A stretch of DNA of 64,000 bases from an uncultured Synechococcus sp. (lineage in GTDB: Bacteria; Cyanobacteriota; Cyanobacteriia; Phormidesmidales; Phormidesmidaceae), in contig CALDSK010000066.1 in NCBI GenBank assembly GCA_937911865.1, forward strand, positions 33,600-97,599, read 5' to 3'. Positions 19,685 to 28,935 of this stretch are shown in pieces. The position numbers and the translations under genes were made by a program. Under the pieces are notes generated by a model. The model searched no databases. It was given only the letters and a program-made list of their open reading frames with translations, and was not told where the DNA came from. How positions within the stretch are numbered: the first letter of the stretch is position 1; each line of letters begins with the position of its first letter.

Positions 19685-21739
19685 TTACGGCCACAGAATT
19701 CTTTGACGGTATTTAACGGCATGATCGTTAAGTCTGATTGTTCTCGGGGCTCTGTCTAGCCTGGAGCGAACAGCTTTGGAATAGCGTGAGTGCCTGGTTG
19801 GAGACTGCTCTAACCGCAGCGTGCTCTTCATTTGTGAGCTGTAAGGCATTGTCGTCTTGCTCAGTGATTCGTCGGGTTGAGCATTGAAGCGAACGAGCTG
19901 CCCTGATGTCAAACTAGCTTCGCGCTCTTCAGGTGTTGATCCAGGTGTTGACTCAGATACTGGCTCAGGCGCTGTCTCTAATGCAGGGAACGCTACAGAT
20001 ACGTTAGTCGTTTGGAGTTCGTTGACCAAGTTGGCTGTGTGGGCTTCGTTGCCTAGCAGTGCGATCGCTGCTCGAATTAACGCTGCAGAAGCCTCTGTAG
20101 ACGATGTTTCTGGTATAGGCATGTAGAGTGTTTGAAGCTGACCTGTAGCATCTTCGTCGTTTAGCTCTGCGCTATGGAGGCCTGCGCTATGGAAGCCTTC
20201 GCTACTTAGACCTTCTAAAAGCGGCGATCTGCTCTCGCTAGACGGCTGTAGGCTAGCTTCTACACCGGTGGCCGTAGGTGCGCTGTCAGCTGAAAAGTGC
20301 TCAAGGGAGTTTTCTAAGGCTTCGCTAGCAGAGGGCTCTAATGAAATGTGATGCGAGATGCCTTCTGCCGCCCTAAACTCAGCAATTAGCGGTGATTCGG
20401 TTGCTTGAGGAATTGTTTCTATCAGTCTTGCCAGCTTTGAACTGGGCGCAGACGCCACGGCGTCAACTGAAAACGTTTCTATCGGTGCTGTTGGTGGCGC
20501 AAGTAATGACTCTGTTTCTAGCCCCTCTTCTGCACCTGTGGCTGGTGTTGATGCGCTCGCTGTTTCCAGTTCAACTGGCGTGACCTCGATAGCGATCATG
20601 CCAGCGGTGTCTTGTTCAGCACTATCTGCAGAGTTTGCTTCAATTTCAATACTATCTGCTTCAACGCCGCCCGCTTCGATGCCGCCTGCTTCAACATCAG
20701 CTATCTCAATGCTATTCGCTGCCGCATCTGTTCTTTCTGCTCCTATAGGGCCTTCTTCTGACTCGTTGCGCTGCTGCTGCAGGTCGCGCAGAATTACGGT
20801 GCCGATAGAGACGTTTTCATCGTTTCTAGGTAGCGCTGTCTGTGCTGTAGCTGCCTGCGGTGTAGCTGGTTGTAGTGTAGGCAGGCCGCTGGCTTCTATT
20901 TGGCTTGTAGCTACGCCAGTGTAAGGTCTGCTGACTACATTTTGCTGAAGAGTAGCTGATGTACTAGTCTCGAAGGCTACAGGCTCAGTTGGCGCGGTCG
21001 CAGTGAGTAAATCTGATGTGGAGAAACGAGTGTCGGGCTGATTTAGCGTTGCGATCGCTGCGGCTGCGTCGTTGGGAAGAGAGAGTAGCGCACTAGGATT
21101 GGACGCACTAGACGCACTATTTGTTGCCTGCGTGCTTTCTGTTTCTAAGTTGACTGTTTCTGTGCCATCCGCTGCGGTAGCCAGGGGTGTGGAATTCGCT
21201 CCTGCGAAAGAAGACGTCGGTTGCTTGTAAACAGGTGAGGCTGGCAAGGATACTTGTGCGCTGTAGGGTACTCTGTCACCCAAAAAGCTGGAGTTTCTGC
21301 TGTTGCCTAAGTAAGCGCGAACAGAAGATAAGGTGTCTGTTCTTCGCCCGGTGTCAGCTTGCGCGGTGTCGCTGGCTGGCTGTGGACTTGTGCCGTCACT
21401 GCTGGGAAATGCTCTACTTGCAGTGCCCTGTCTCAAAATAGGGCTGTCTGCGCTGCTAATCCCGTTCGCATTCAGTGGCTGCTCAAAAGCTGGTCCCGCT
21501 TTGTTGGAAGCAGTCTGGTCTAGGAACCGCTGAGCTTCTGGTGAGAGAGATGACAGCAGTTGGTCACCGAGACTTGACTCTTGCTCGGTAGTTGTAAATC
21601 CGGTTGCTCCTCTGGTTGCTACTTCACCCGTTATGCCATTTGGAGGCGCTTCAAAACTCCATTCAGCGCTGGGAACCTCGCTTTGGCTACAGCCTGTGAT
21701 GGCGGTGAGAATGACGGCGGAGGCAGTGACTTTGCGCAT
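19685..21739 (-). CDS. Large low-complexity putative lipoprotein
   Basis: Not recognised. The 684-residue product starts MRKVTASAVILTAITGCSQ, a short signal with a lipobox (ITGC), so it is probably lipidated and exported. The rest is rich in Ala, Ser, Thr, Glu and Pro with almost no predicted hydrophobic core. It includes a degenerate repeat near residues 345-375 (units such as AGGIEAGGVEAD) and ends with a basic stretch (RSRLDRAPRTIRLNDHAVKYRQR). A disordered cell-envelope or cell-wall-associated role is an inference. It faces the aspartic protease gene tail to tail. Confidence 0.7.
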   Translation of the reverse strand: MRKVTASAVILTAITGCSQSEVPSAEWSFEAPPNGITGEVATRGATGFTTTEQESSLGDQLLSSLSPEAQRFLDQTASNKAGPAFEQPLNANGISSADSPILRQGTASRAFPSSDGTSPQPASDTAQADTGRRTDTLSSVRAYLGNSRNSSFLGDRVPYSAQVSLPASPVYKQPTSSFAGANSTPLATAADGTETVNLETESTQATNSASSASNPSALLSLPNDAAAAIATLNQPDTRFSTSDLLTATAPTEPVAFETSTSATLQQNVVSRPYTGVATSQIEASGLPTLQPATPQAATAQTALPRNDENVSIGTVILRDLQQQRNESEEGPIGAERTDAAANSIEIADVEAGGIEAGGVEADSIEIEANSADSAEQDTAGMIAIEVTPVELETASASTPATGAEEGLETESLLAPPTAPIETFSVDAVASAPSSKLARLIETIPQATESPLIAEFRAAEGISHHISLEPSASEALENSLEHFSADSAPTATGVEASLQPSSESRSPLLEGLSSEGFHSAGLHSAELNDEDATGQLQTLYMPIPETSSTEASAALIRAAIALLGNEAHTANLVNELQTTNVSVAFPALETAPEPVSESTPGSTPEEREASLTSGQLVRFNAQPDESLSKTTMPYSSQMKSTLRLEQSPTRHSRYSKAVRSRLDRAPRTIRLNDHAVKYRQRILWP

Positions 21740-22116
21740 TGAACTACTTGGATATTCTCGTGTGGATACTTTCGTGTGGGTGCTTTTGTGAGTGCTTCTG
21801 GGCTATTTCTAGAGTGTCTTTCCGGACCGCCTGCTGACGACTCTGAACAAGACAAATTGTGGTGATAAATCACAAATTACCATTTGCCGGTAGCGGCCTA
21901 TAAAAAGTCTGGTGGGAATACATAGACTTTTTGTAGTTGGCTCAACAAACGCTACAGCTGTCTGTGCAGCATTTGTCGGGCAAATAAAATTCACCTTCTG
22001 AAATCTGTTTGCTGATGTCCCTAATGTCCCTACCCTAATGCCTCTAATAGACGTAGAGGCATCAAGAAAGTTCTCGAAACTTACTAAATTGACAGATGCT
22101 TTTGCCTGCTTCTTGT
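21740..22116. other. Gap between argJ and the lipoprotein gene
   Basis: Apart from the hairpin at 22038-22062, no gene or motif was recognised. It is the upstream region of the lipoprotein gene and the downstream region of argJ, both on the minus strand. Confidence 0.4.
22038..22062 (-). terminator. Hairpin downstream of argJ
   Basis: Perfect nine-base arms ATGCCTCTA (22038-22046) and TAGAGGCAT (22054-22062) with a seven-base loop, 55 bp after the argJ stop. No U-tract follows, so termination is uncertain. Confidence 0.5.
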
Positions 22117-23460
22117 CTAGGTTGTGTACTCGGCGTTGATTTTTACGTAGTCGTAGCTGAGGTCGCATCCCCAAGCTGTCCCCTGCCCTGGCCCTGAGCC
22201 AACACCGATGGTGATGAGTACCGGATGTGCCAGCGCTTCGGCTGCGATCTGTTGACGCCTCAGTGGTGTCTGTGTGTCTGTTGCTACCAGATCGTTACCC
22301 TGCTCGGTACTGGTAAGCAAGAGTTTGGACATGGCTTTGCTGCTACGTTCGGACTGCTGCTTGAGATAGCTGCTGGCGGCGGCTCTATCGAAGGGCAGAG
22401 GGGTACCTGCTTGCATGAGCGTAAAGTCACCCAGGCTAATACTGAGTTCACTTTGCTCGAAGGGGGTGCCTGCTCTACCTGCCGCGCCTGCAATTCTTCC
22501 CCAGTTGGGGTCTCGCCCGAAGACAGCTGATTTAACGAGAGAGGAACCCGCGACCGCACGGGCTATTTGGCCAGCGGCGCGATCGCTCATGGCACCCGTC
22601 ACTGCTATTTCTATCAGGCAAGTTGCGCCTTCGCCATCACGAGCAATCGACTTTGCTAAATGAATGCACACTTCCGTGAGCATAGCTTCAAGTTTGTCTG
22701 CTTCTGGCCCAGCGGTGGTGATGGCTGGCGTGCGTGATTCACCGTTGGCCAGCGCTAGCAAACAGTCATTGGTACTGGTATCACCATCTACTGTGATTTG
22801 GTTGAAGCTCTTAGCCGTAGCGCGGCGCAGCATATCTTGCCAAAGTTGGGGTGAAACGGCTGCGTCGCAGGTGACGAAAGCAAGCATAGTCGCCATGTTG
22901 GGATGGATCATGCCAGAACCTTTGGCGATGCCACCAATGCGAACCGGGCGATCGCCAATTTGAGTTTCGAGCGCAATCGATTTAGTCACTAGGTCTGTGG
23001 TGACGATGGCATGGGCCGCCCTATCACCGCCCTCGGTTGAAAGCCCGCTGACCAGCTGCGGAATGCCTGATTGCAAGGCGTCTATTTTGATTCGCTGACC
23101 GATAACGCCGGTTGAGGCGATTAGAACGCTCTGCTCGGGAAGGCCAAGCGCTTTAGCCGCGCTGTTAGCGCTGGCGATCGCATCTTGCATTCCTTGCTCA
23201 CCCGTACAGGCATTGGCTTGGCCTGCATTACAGAGAATCGCCCGAGCGGACGTTTTACTTTCTAAGAGATCCTGGCAGTAATCGACGCAGGCAGCGCGCA
23301 CTTGGCTGGTGGTAAAAACGCCTGCTGCGATCGCTTCACTATCAGAGACAATCAATGCCAAGTCAGGCGCCCCAGACGGTTTAAGTCCAGCTGTGATACC
23401 AGCAGCTCTAAATCCTTTGGGCGCAGTAACGCTGCCCGCAACTATCTGCCAGTCTGCCAT
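22117..23460 (-). CDS. argJ: Bifunctional glutamate N-acetyltransferase / N-acetylornithine transferase
   Basis: Transfers acetyl groups between acetylornithine and glutamate, and can make acetylglutamate from acetyl-CoA, in arginine synthesis. ArgJ cleaves itself before a Thr in a conserved segment, here GMIHPNMATMLAF (around residue 180); the new N-terminal Thr is the nucleophile. The segment ITVDGDTSTNDCLLAL and the C-terminal half, ending INAEYTT, are intact. Length (447 residues) is normal for the alpha-beta precursor. It is divergent from lnt. Confidence 0.95.
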   Translation of the reverse strand: MADWQIVAGSVTAPKGFRAAGITAGLKPSGAPDLALIVSDSEAIAAGVFTTSQVRAACVDYCQDLLESKTSARAILCNAGQANACTGEQGMQDAIASANSAAKALGLPEQSVLIASTGVIGQRIKIDALQSGIPQLVSGLSTEGGDRAAHAIVTTDLVTKSIALETQIGDRPVRIGGIAKGSGMIHPNMATMLAFVTCDAAVSPQLWQDMLRRATAKSFNQITVDGDTSTNDCLLALANGESRTPAITTAGPEADKLEAMLTEVCIHLAKSIARDGEGATCLIEIAVTGAMSDRAAGQIARAVAGSSLVKSAVFGRDPNWGRIAGAAGRAGTPFEQSELSISLGDFTLMQAGTPLPFDRAAASSYLKQQSERSSKAMSKLLLTSTEQGNDLVATDTQTPLRRQQIAAEALAHPVLITIGVGSGPGQGTAWGCDLSYDYVKINAEYTT

Positions 23461-23638
23461 GATTGTTTCTTTTGTTTATTGCTTGGGGGAGCCGAGTGAA
23501 GTGAGGATTATACCAAGCTGTATAGGTACTGCATAGGTGCTGTGTGGGTGCGGAAGTGGGCGTTCTGCCCAAAAGGCTTATGATTTTGAAGAGAGAGACT
23601 TAACTTAACCAATCACGCTTTCAGATGCGAAGCTGTTG

Positions 23639-25312
23639 ATGCCTACTGTGCGTACTATTTTTTCGTTGAATGGCGAAGCTCCAGGTAAAAGACTGCCGCC
23701 AAGATTTGCTGGTCTGTTATTAGCAGGTGGCGTTCTAATGGGACTTGCTCCAGTTAACGCTTGGCCATTGGCTTGGTTTGCTTTGATTCCGCTGTGGCTG
23801 CTGGTTATGCAATCGCAGCTATCGATTCGGGCTACTTTGATCGGTAGTGCCGTTTGGGGGGTGGCTTACCACGGCACGGCGCTTTCCTGGATTGTGTGGT
23901 GGCTTAAGCCTGTTGCTGCGATGGGTGTGCCTTTGTTTGCGGCGGTGGCACTGGCGCTTTTCGCTTGGGCCTTTATTACCGCTTGGGGCGCAGCTATTGG
24001 GCTGACCTGGATGACGGGGATGCTGTTGGTAAAGCGCTGGCGTGGTCCAACGGGCTGGCGGCAGGTACTTGTCGGGACGGCGCTCTGGTGCGCGGTGGAA
24101 TGGGTTTGGAGCCGGGGGCCGCTGTATTGGACCTCCTTGAGCTATACGCAAAGTCCCTATAACCTGGTCGGCTTACATCTAGCTCAGCTCGCAGGACCTA
24201 TTACAGTCACCGCGGGCATTGTGGCTGTAAACGGCTGTTTGGCACAGTGGGTATGGACTAGGTGGGGAGAGAGAAAAAAAACAAAGGATGTTCGTCCACT
24301 TTTACTGGGCGGTGTGCTTTTTGTTTGCATTCATCTAGTTGGTTTAGGACTTTACTCTTTGCCGTTGCTTGATGATCCTGACAGTGCGCTTTCTGTCGGG
24401 CTCGTTCAAGGCAACGTGCCGACAAGCGAGAAGCTCTCAGCTGCTGGAATTCGCTTGTCTCAACAGATTTATCTAGAAGGTTACGAAACGCTTGCGGCAG
24501 ATGGCGCTGATATGGTGATTACGCCTGAAGGTGCGATCGCCCAGACCTGGAATGCATCAACGCAAGCGTACAATCCGCTGATGCGCTCCGTGGTGAGAAA
24601 CCGAGTGCCCCTATTGCTGGGCACTTTTGCCAAGGTAGACATGGTAAACAACCAGGGAAAGTCTACCTCCAGCTTGCTATTGCTTTCGTCTGAGGATGAA
24701 ACGCCTAGAGGAGAAGCGACTGGAGAAGAAGTGACTGGAGAAGAGGTGACTAGGGGTAAGGTGACTGGACGCTATAACAAAGTGAAGCTGGTTCCTCTAG
24801 GAGAATACTGGCCGTTGGAAAAGGTTTTAAGAGCCGTTGCGGGTTCCCTATTGCCCTGGAATAGCCTAGCGCCAGGAAGGTTTGACCAGCAGTTAGAGAC
24901 GCCGTTTGGACCTGTAGCAGCAGGGCTTTGCTACGAGTCAGCGTTTGCAGGGCTGTTTCGAGCGCAGGTTGCTCGGGGCGGGCAGGCAATTTTTACCGCT
25001 TCTAATAACGATCCGTATCCGCCCAGACAGATGATGCAGCATCATGCACAGGATGTCATGCGGGCAGTTGAGACCGATCGATGGGAAGTACGAGTGACGA
25101 ATACAGGGATATCAGGCGTCGTTGATCCCCATGGACGGACGCTGTGGCTGTCGAAACCGGGAGAGCGCATCGTGCACAATGCGCCTATAGCGCTTCGTCA
25201 AAGTCGAACGCCCTATGTGCGCTGGGGAGACTGGCTCACGCCGCTACTATTAATCGGTTCGCTGGTATCTATACGTCCACTGCCAGCAAAAAAAGGCGGC
25301 TCGCTGAGTTAG
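23639..25312 (+). CDS. lnt: Apolipoprotein N-acyltransferase
   Basis: Inner membrane enzyme that adds the third acyl chain to lipoproteins. Six N-terminal membrane segments are followed by a nitrilase-like domain. The catalytic triad is visible: Glu297 in ITPEGAIA, Lys381 in YNKVKLVPLGEY and Cys431 in GLCYESAF. Between Glu and Lys lies a small insertion of repeated GEEVT-like pentapeptides (about 24710-24769), absent from the E. coli enzyme. The ATG at 23639 is preferred to the TTG directly before it. A lipoprotein candidate is encoded 2 kb away, but no functional tie is implied. Confidence 0.93.
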   Translation: MPTVRTIFSLNGEAPGKRLPPRFAGLLLAGGVLMGLAPVNAWPLAWFALIPLWLLVMQSQLSIRATLIGSAVWGVAYHGTALSWIVWWLKPVAAMGVPLFAAVALALFAWAFITAWGAAIGLTWMTGMLLVKRWRGPTGWRQVLVGTALWCAVEWVWSRGPLYWTSLSYTQSPYNLVGLHLAQLAGPITVTAGIVAVNGCLAQWVWTRWGERKKTKDVRPLLLGGVLFVCIHLVGLGLYSLPLLDDPDSALSVGLVQGNVPTSEKLSAAGIRLSQQIYLEGYETLAADGADMVITPEGAIAQTWNASTQAYNPLMRSVVRNRVPLLLGTFAKVDMVNNQGKSTSSLLLLSSEDETPRGEATGEEVTGEEVTRGKVTGRYNKVKLVPLGEYWPLEKVLRAVAGSLLPWNSLAPGRFDQQLETPFGPVAAGLCYESAFAGLFRAQVARGGQAIFTASNNDPYPPRQMMQHHAQDVMRAVETDRWEVRVTNTGISGVVDPHGRTLWLSKPGERIVHNAPIALRQSRTPYVRWGDWLTPLLLIGSLVSIRPLPAKKGGSLS

Positions 25313-25324
25313 CAGAACTATTGC

Positions 25325-25359
25325 GCTAATTATTTTGTACTGGCTAATTATTTTGTACT
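25325..25359. repeat. 18-bp tandem duplication between lnt and the c-di-GMP gene
   Basis: GCTAATTATTTTGTACTG (25325-25342) is repeated for 17 of 18 bases at 25343-25359. It lies in the 61 bp between the convergent stop codons of lnt and the GGDEF-EAL gene. Confidence 0.9.
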
Positions 25360-25373
25360 ATTTGTACGAGTAG

Positions 25374-27353
25374 CTATCTTGCTATTTTATCGATATCTCC
25401 TGCGGGCAGGGCGTGGGATAGCCAAAATCCTTGAACCTGATGACAGCCAAGTGCTAGCAGCGTTTGCATTTGTGAAGGCGTTTCAACCCCTTCTGCAATG
25501 ACGGTCATACTGGCACTGTGGCCAAAGTCAACCATCGTTTTCGCAACTTCTTTTCCCTGCTGGTTATTTAGACCCTTAACAAAGGTGCGATCAACTTTAA
25601 GCGCGTCAACCGATAGCTGATGTAGACGGCTTAAGGAAGAATGGCCTCGTCCAAAATCATCGATGCAGAGCTGAAAACCAATCTCTTTTAGCTCTGATAG
25701 CACTTTTGTAATGGTTGGATCATCGCTGATCAGCAGGTGCTCGGAGATTTCTAACTGAAAAGCGCTAGCTGGAAGATTGTATTTTTTGAGGGCACTTTGC
25801 CAGTGCACTACGAGTGAGGGATTCTGAATTTGCGTCAGTGAGAGGTTGATGTGCAAGGTGATGTCTTGCTCATGCCATTTCACCCTCTGCTGGCAGGCGT
25901 CTTGGATGATGCGATCGCTCAATTGCTGCATGATGCCAATTTCTTCGGCTGTTTCGATGAAATCTGTCGCAGGTATAGTTCCGCGTACAGGATGCTGCCA
26001 CCGCAGCAGCAGCTCAAATCCCGAAACACTCTGACTGACCAGATCAAACATCGGCTGGGAGTAAAGGTGAGACTGATTGTGGATGAGCGACTGCCTAAAT
26101 TCTTCATCTAGGGTGACTTTTGCTTTAACATCGCTGCGCATCTCAGCGTCGAAAATGGCAAACTGCGGGTTATCTGCTGACAGCTCATCTTGGAGCAAGA
26201 TAGGCGACGGATGCTGTTGAGTTTTTGTCTGTAGATTTAGCTGCTGCCGGATTCTCTCTCTGGATTTGTTTTTTGCCTGATACATCGCCAGGTCTGCGTC
26301 TTTGAGCGCAGCTTCTGGGGTGCGGTACCCGTTGCGGCTAAAAGTCACGCCAATGCTGACGCCAACCGAGAGCTTGTGTCCTTCAATCGCAACCGGAGAT
26401 TTTAGCCGCTGCTGTAGCCGTTTGATGGCTGTTACAGCTTGATTTTCATCTCGAATGCTATCGAGCAATACGGCGAATTCGTCGCCGCCTAGACGGGCGA
26501 CCAAATCACTTTTTCTGAACAGCTGCTGGATTTGCTGTGCAACATGAACCAGCAGCGCATCACCAATGTCGTGACCCAGCGTGTCGTTGATCGGCTTGAA
26601 GTGATCGAGATCGATAAATAAAACAGCGTAGTGATGGCTGGGCTGACGATGGTTGAGCTGAATGGCTTGATTTAGCCGCTGTAAGAAATAGCTGCGATTA
26701 GGGAGTTGAGTGAGTGGGTCGTGCAAAGCGTTGTGCCGTGAGGCTGCTTCTCTTTGAAGTAGCGTTGTTTGAGCTTTGAGCAAGCGGTGTAGGGAAACCG
26801 TTAGACTGGCTGTTCTTTCTTTGACTTTTTGTTCTAACTGTTGGTTGGCTAGCTTGAGCTGATGCCGTTGATAGCTCAGTTCCATTTGAGCAATGACTTG
26901 ATGGCTCAAGACCTGCAAAGCTTGCACTTGCTCGGGCGATATTTTGTGGGGCTTGTAGTCTAAAACGCATAGAGAGCCTAGTGCGTAGCCGTCGGGAGTG
27001 ATGAGCGGAGCGCCAGCATAGAAGCGAATAAAAGGCGGGCCAGTAACCAGTGGATTACTACAAAACCGAGGATGGAGCTGCGCATCCTCAACAATCATGA
27101 CCTCGTTTTTTTGAATGGTGCGATCGCAAAACGCCATTGAACGGGGCGTCTCGTCTGCCTCCAAGCCTACCTTCGACTTAAACCACTGGCGATGGCTGTC
27201 AATTAGGCTAACCAGGGCTGTTGGTGTGTGACAAATGTTTGCAGCTAGCGCTGTGATGTCGTCATAGACAGCTTCGGGCAGCGTATCTAAGATCTCGTAG
27301 CTCTGAAGCTTGGCAAGACGAAGCGTTTCTGTAGCCGATAGAGGAGCTGTCAT
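25374..27353 (-). CDS. GAF-GGDEF-EAL cyclic di-GMP turnover protein
   Basis: A 659-residue cytoplasmic signalling protein. Residues 20-165 form a GAF-like sensor (LAANICHTPTALVSLID; FYAGAPLITPDGYALGSLCV), followed by a coiled coil (165-205). The GGDEF domain has an intact LGGDEF at residues 288-293, so diguanylate cyclase activity is possible. The EAL domain starts FELLLRW, keeping the metal-binding Glu447 although the motif is ELL. The other metal and catalytic residues are kept (HINLS, LEISEH, CIDDFGRG, KVDRTFV, AEGVET), so phosphodiesterase activity is likely. No membrane segment. The combined direction of c-di-GMP change cannot be predicted. Confidence 0.93.
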   Translation of the reverse strand: MTAPLSATETLRLAKLQSYEILDTLPEAVYDDITALAANICHTPTALVSLIDSHRQWFKSKVGLEADETPRSMAFCDRTIQKNEVMIVEDAQLHPRFCSNPLVTGPPFIRFYAGAPLITPDGYALGSLCVLDYKPHKISPEQVQALQVLSHQVIAQMELSYQRHQLKLANQQLEQKVKERTASLTVSLHRLLKAQTTLLQREAASRHNALHDPLTQLPNRSYFLQRLNQAIQLNHRQPSHHYAVLFIDLDHFKPINDTLGHDIGDALLVHVAQQIQQLFRKSDLVARLGGDEFAVLLDSIRDENQAVTAIKRLQQRLKSPVAIEGHKLSVGVSIGVTFSRNGYRTPEAALKDADLAMYQAKNKSRERIRQQLNLQTKTQQHPSPILLQDELSADNPQFAIFDAEMRSDVKAKVTLDEEFRQSLIHNQSHLYSQPMFDLVSQSVSGFELLLRWQHPVRGTIPATDFIETAEEIGIMQQLSDRIIQDACQQRVKWHEQDITLHINLSLTQIQNPSLVVHWQSALKKYNLPASAFQLEISEHLLISDDPTITKVLSELKEIGFQLCIDDFGRGHSSLSRLHQLSVDALKVDRTFVKGLNNQQGKEVAKTMVDFGHSASMTVIAEGVETPSQMQTLLALGCHQVQGFWLSHALPAGDIDKIAR

Positions 27354-27806
27354 GAATAAACGATTCTGATGCCGGCTAAACTCAACCGGTGACTATTGTT
27401 TTAAAGAGGTAGAAATTAGCGTCTGCGCTGTAGATAGTTAGACAGTAAGCTGTGCGAAATAGCATCCTATGCAACTTATGCTAACGTTCTGGCTGTGAGC
27501 AGTGTAGATAAATGTACGTAGAAAAATACAAAAGATTGCATGAACTAGGACAGAGGTGGTCAGTCCTCTTACCGTCATCAGACTGACGCTACCAAATTTA
27601 GGGAAATGCTGAGGAAGTATAGCTATTTGAGGAAATGTTAGGCGAGATCAGTTTGATTATTTTGAATAGGTTGTTGCTAGAAATAGCCTGTAAAATAGCT
27701 CGTTTTGACAAGTTCAGTGCTCAAATCAGCTGGTTATGACCGCAGTTTCAGGACTGTGCTTAGAATAAACTAATCTTGCCGCCCCGTTGTATTAAAACGT
27801 ACTGCA
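27354..27806. other. 453 bp gap between the hydrolase and the c-di-GMP gene
   Basis: No gene or recognisable motif except the duplication at its left end (27791-27820). The sequence should contain the promoter of the GGDEF-EAL gene. Confidence 0.4.
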
Positions 27807-27820
27807 TTAAAACGTACTGC
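27791..27820. repeat. 15-bp tandem duplication across a stop codon
   Basis: ATTAAAACGTACTGC occurs at 27791-27805 and again at 27806-27820. The stop codon of the minus-strand hydrolase gene (27807-27809) is inside the right-hand copy. Confidence 0.9.
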
Positions 27821-28856
27821 ACCACTCGAATATGCGATTCCAAGCCCACCACTTATCTGGGTCGTTGTACTGGCGTTGACATTTTTTGCTGCTGATATAG
27901 CCAACATGACCGCCCTGTTCAGTCAGCAGCAGGTCAATGGCAGGATTAGCAGCGCAGACCGTTTGGATGTCTTCAAGCAGCGTAGGTTCAAAGAGCGGAT
28001 CGTCTTCAGCGTACAGAATGAGCGTCGGTTTCTTGAGTTCCGGGAGAATGTAGAGGCCACTGGTTGCCTTGTAATAGGCTTCTACCGTATCAAAGCCTAA
28101 TCTTGGAATAACCATTTCCTGGTCGAAGGTCCAGATGCTTTTGACTCTGGCGATCGCGGCAGGGTCGTATGCGGTGGGATGGAGCTGCTGTAGCCTAGCA
28201 AGTAGCTGCTTAAGCTTACGGGTGATGGCTTTTTCGAGATATTTGCCGAGGGGCGCTTTTTCTAGATAGGTGAGCGATCGCATTGACTCTAACGCTGGAC
28301 AAATGACCGCGCAGCCTGCTATGTCGTCAGCTGTTATCTCCAAATCTGCTCCCCACGCTGGCAATTCTTGCGCAGCCTTGACGCCCCACAACGCTAGCAG
28401 CCCACCTAAAGAGAACGCTGTAAACCACATTGGTGCAGGGCACCCCAGCGCTTTGGCGGCAGCGGCGATTCGTACAAAGTCTTCCCCTTCGTAAAGTCCA
28501 TCAGACGTCAGTGTCGGTGAAAGCGCTGCCGTTTTGCCATGGGCACGCCAGTCGTAGATGACAACCGCATAGCCTTTGGCGTAGGCCTTGCGCGCCATGA
28601 TGCGTAAAAACCACTGGTCATTGAGGTCTCCGGTAATTCCATAGGTGCCAATAATGGTCCCGATAGGCTCAGGTGGAATCGCAACGAGTCCGAATAAAGG
28701 CACCCCTTCGGCACCGATGAATGTTTTCTCTTTGTACGCTGGCTCGGCTACTGTGAGCGTGCGTTCCCACTGGTGACTAGCCCTGAGCCCAGCATAAATG
28801 GTCATCAAAAGCCCATTGTTTAATGGCCAAGGCGCGCGGTAGGGGGTAGGTTGCAT
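27807..28856 (-). CDS. Alpha/beta hydrolase (YheT/EMB8-like)
   Basis: A 349-residue alpha/beta hydrolase. The oxyanion strand GTIIGTYGITGD, YDWRAHGKT, nucleophile elbow TAFSLGGLLALWG, acid strand TLILYAEDDPLFEP and catalytic His in TEQGGHVGYIS are visible, so the Ser-Asp-His triad appears complete. The elbow has Ala where many members have Gly before Phe-Ser. Similarity of the last part to the YheT/EMB8 group (GGHVGY) suggests an esterase or lipase-like enzyme; the substrate is unknown. The N terminus MQPTPYRAPWPLNNGLLMTIYA suggests a membrane-associated or surface helix typical of this group. Confidence 0.85.
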   Translation of the reverse strand: MQPTPYRAPWPLNNGLLMTIYAGLRASHQWERTLTVAEPAYKEKTFIGAEGVPLFGLVAIPPEPIGTIIGTYGITGDLNDQWFLRIMARKAYAKGYAVVIYDWRAHGKTAALSPTLTSDGLYEGEDFVRIAAAAKALGCPAPMWFTAFSLGGLLALWGVKAAQELPAWGADLEITADDIAGCAVICPALESMRSLTYLEKAPLGKYLEKAITRKLKQLLARLQQLHPTAYDPAAIARVKSIWTFDQEMVIPRLGFDTVEAYYKATSGLYILPELKKPTLILYAEDDPLFEPTLLEDIQTVCAANPAIDLLLTEQGGHVGYISSKKCQRQYNDPDKWWAWNRIFEWCSTF

Positions 28857-28903
28857 TGAGTTTTGTCGGTAGAGCTTATTTCATCATAAAGTGAAGGCTC
28901 TTT

Positions 28904-28933
28904 TATAGATGAACCACCTATAGATGGACCACC
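28904..28933. repeat. 15-bp tandem duplication next to the selO stop
   Basis: TATAGATGAACCACC (28904-28918) is followed by TATAGATGGACCACC (28919-28933), one base different. It ends two bases before the selO stop codon. Confidence 0.9.
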
Positions 28934-28935
28934 GC

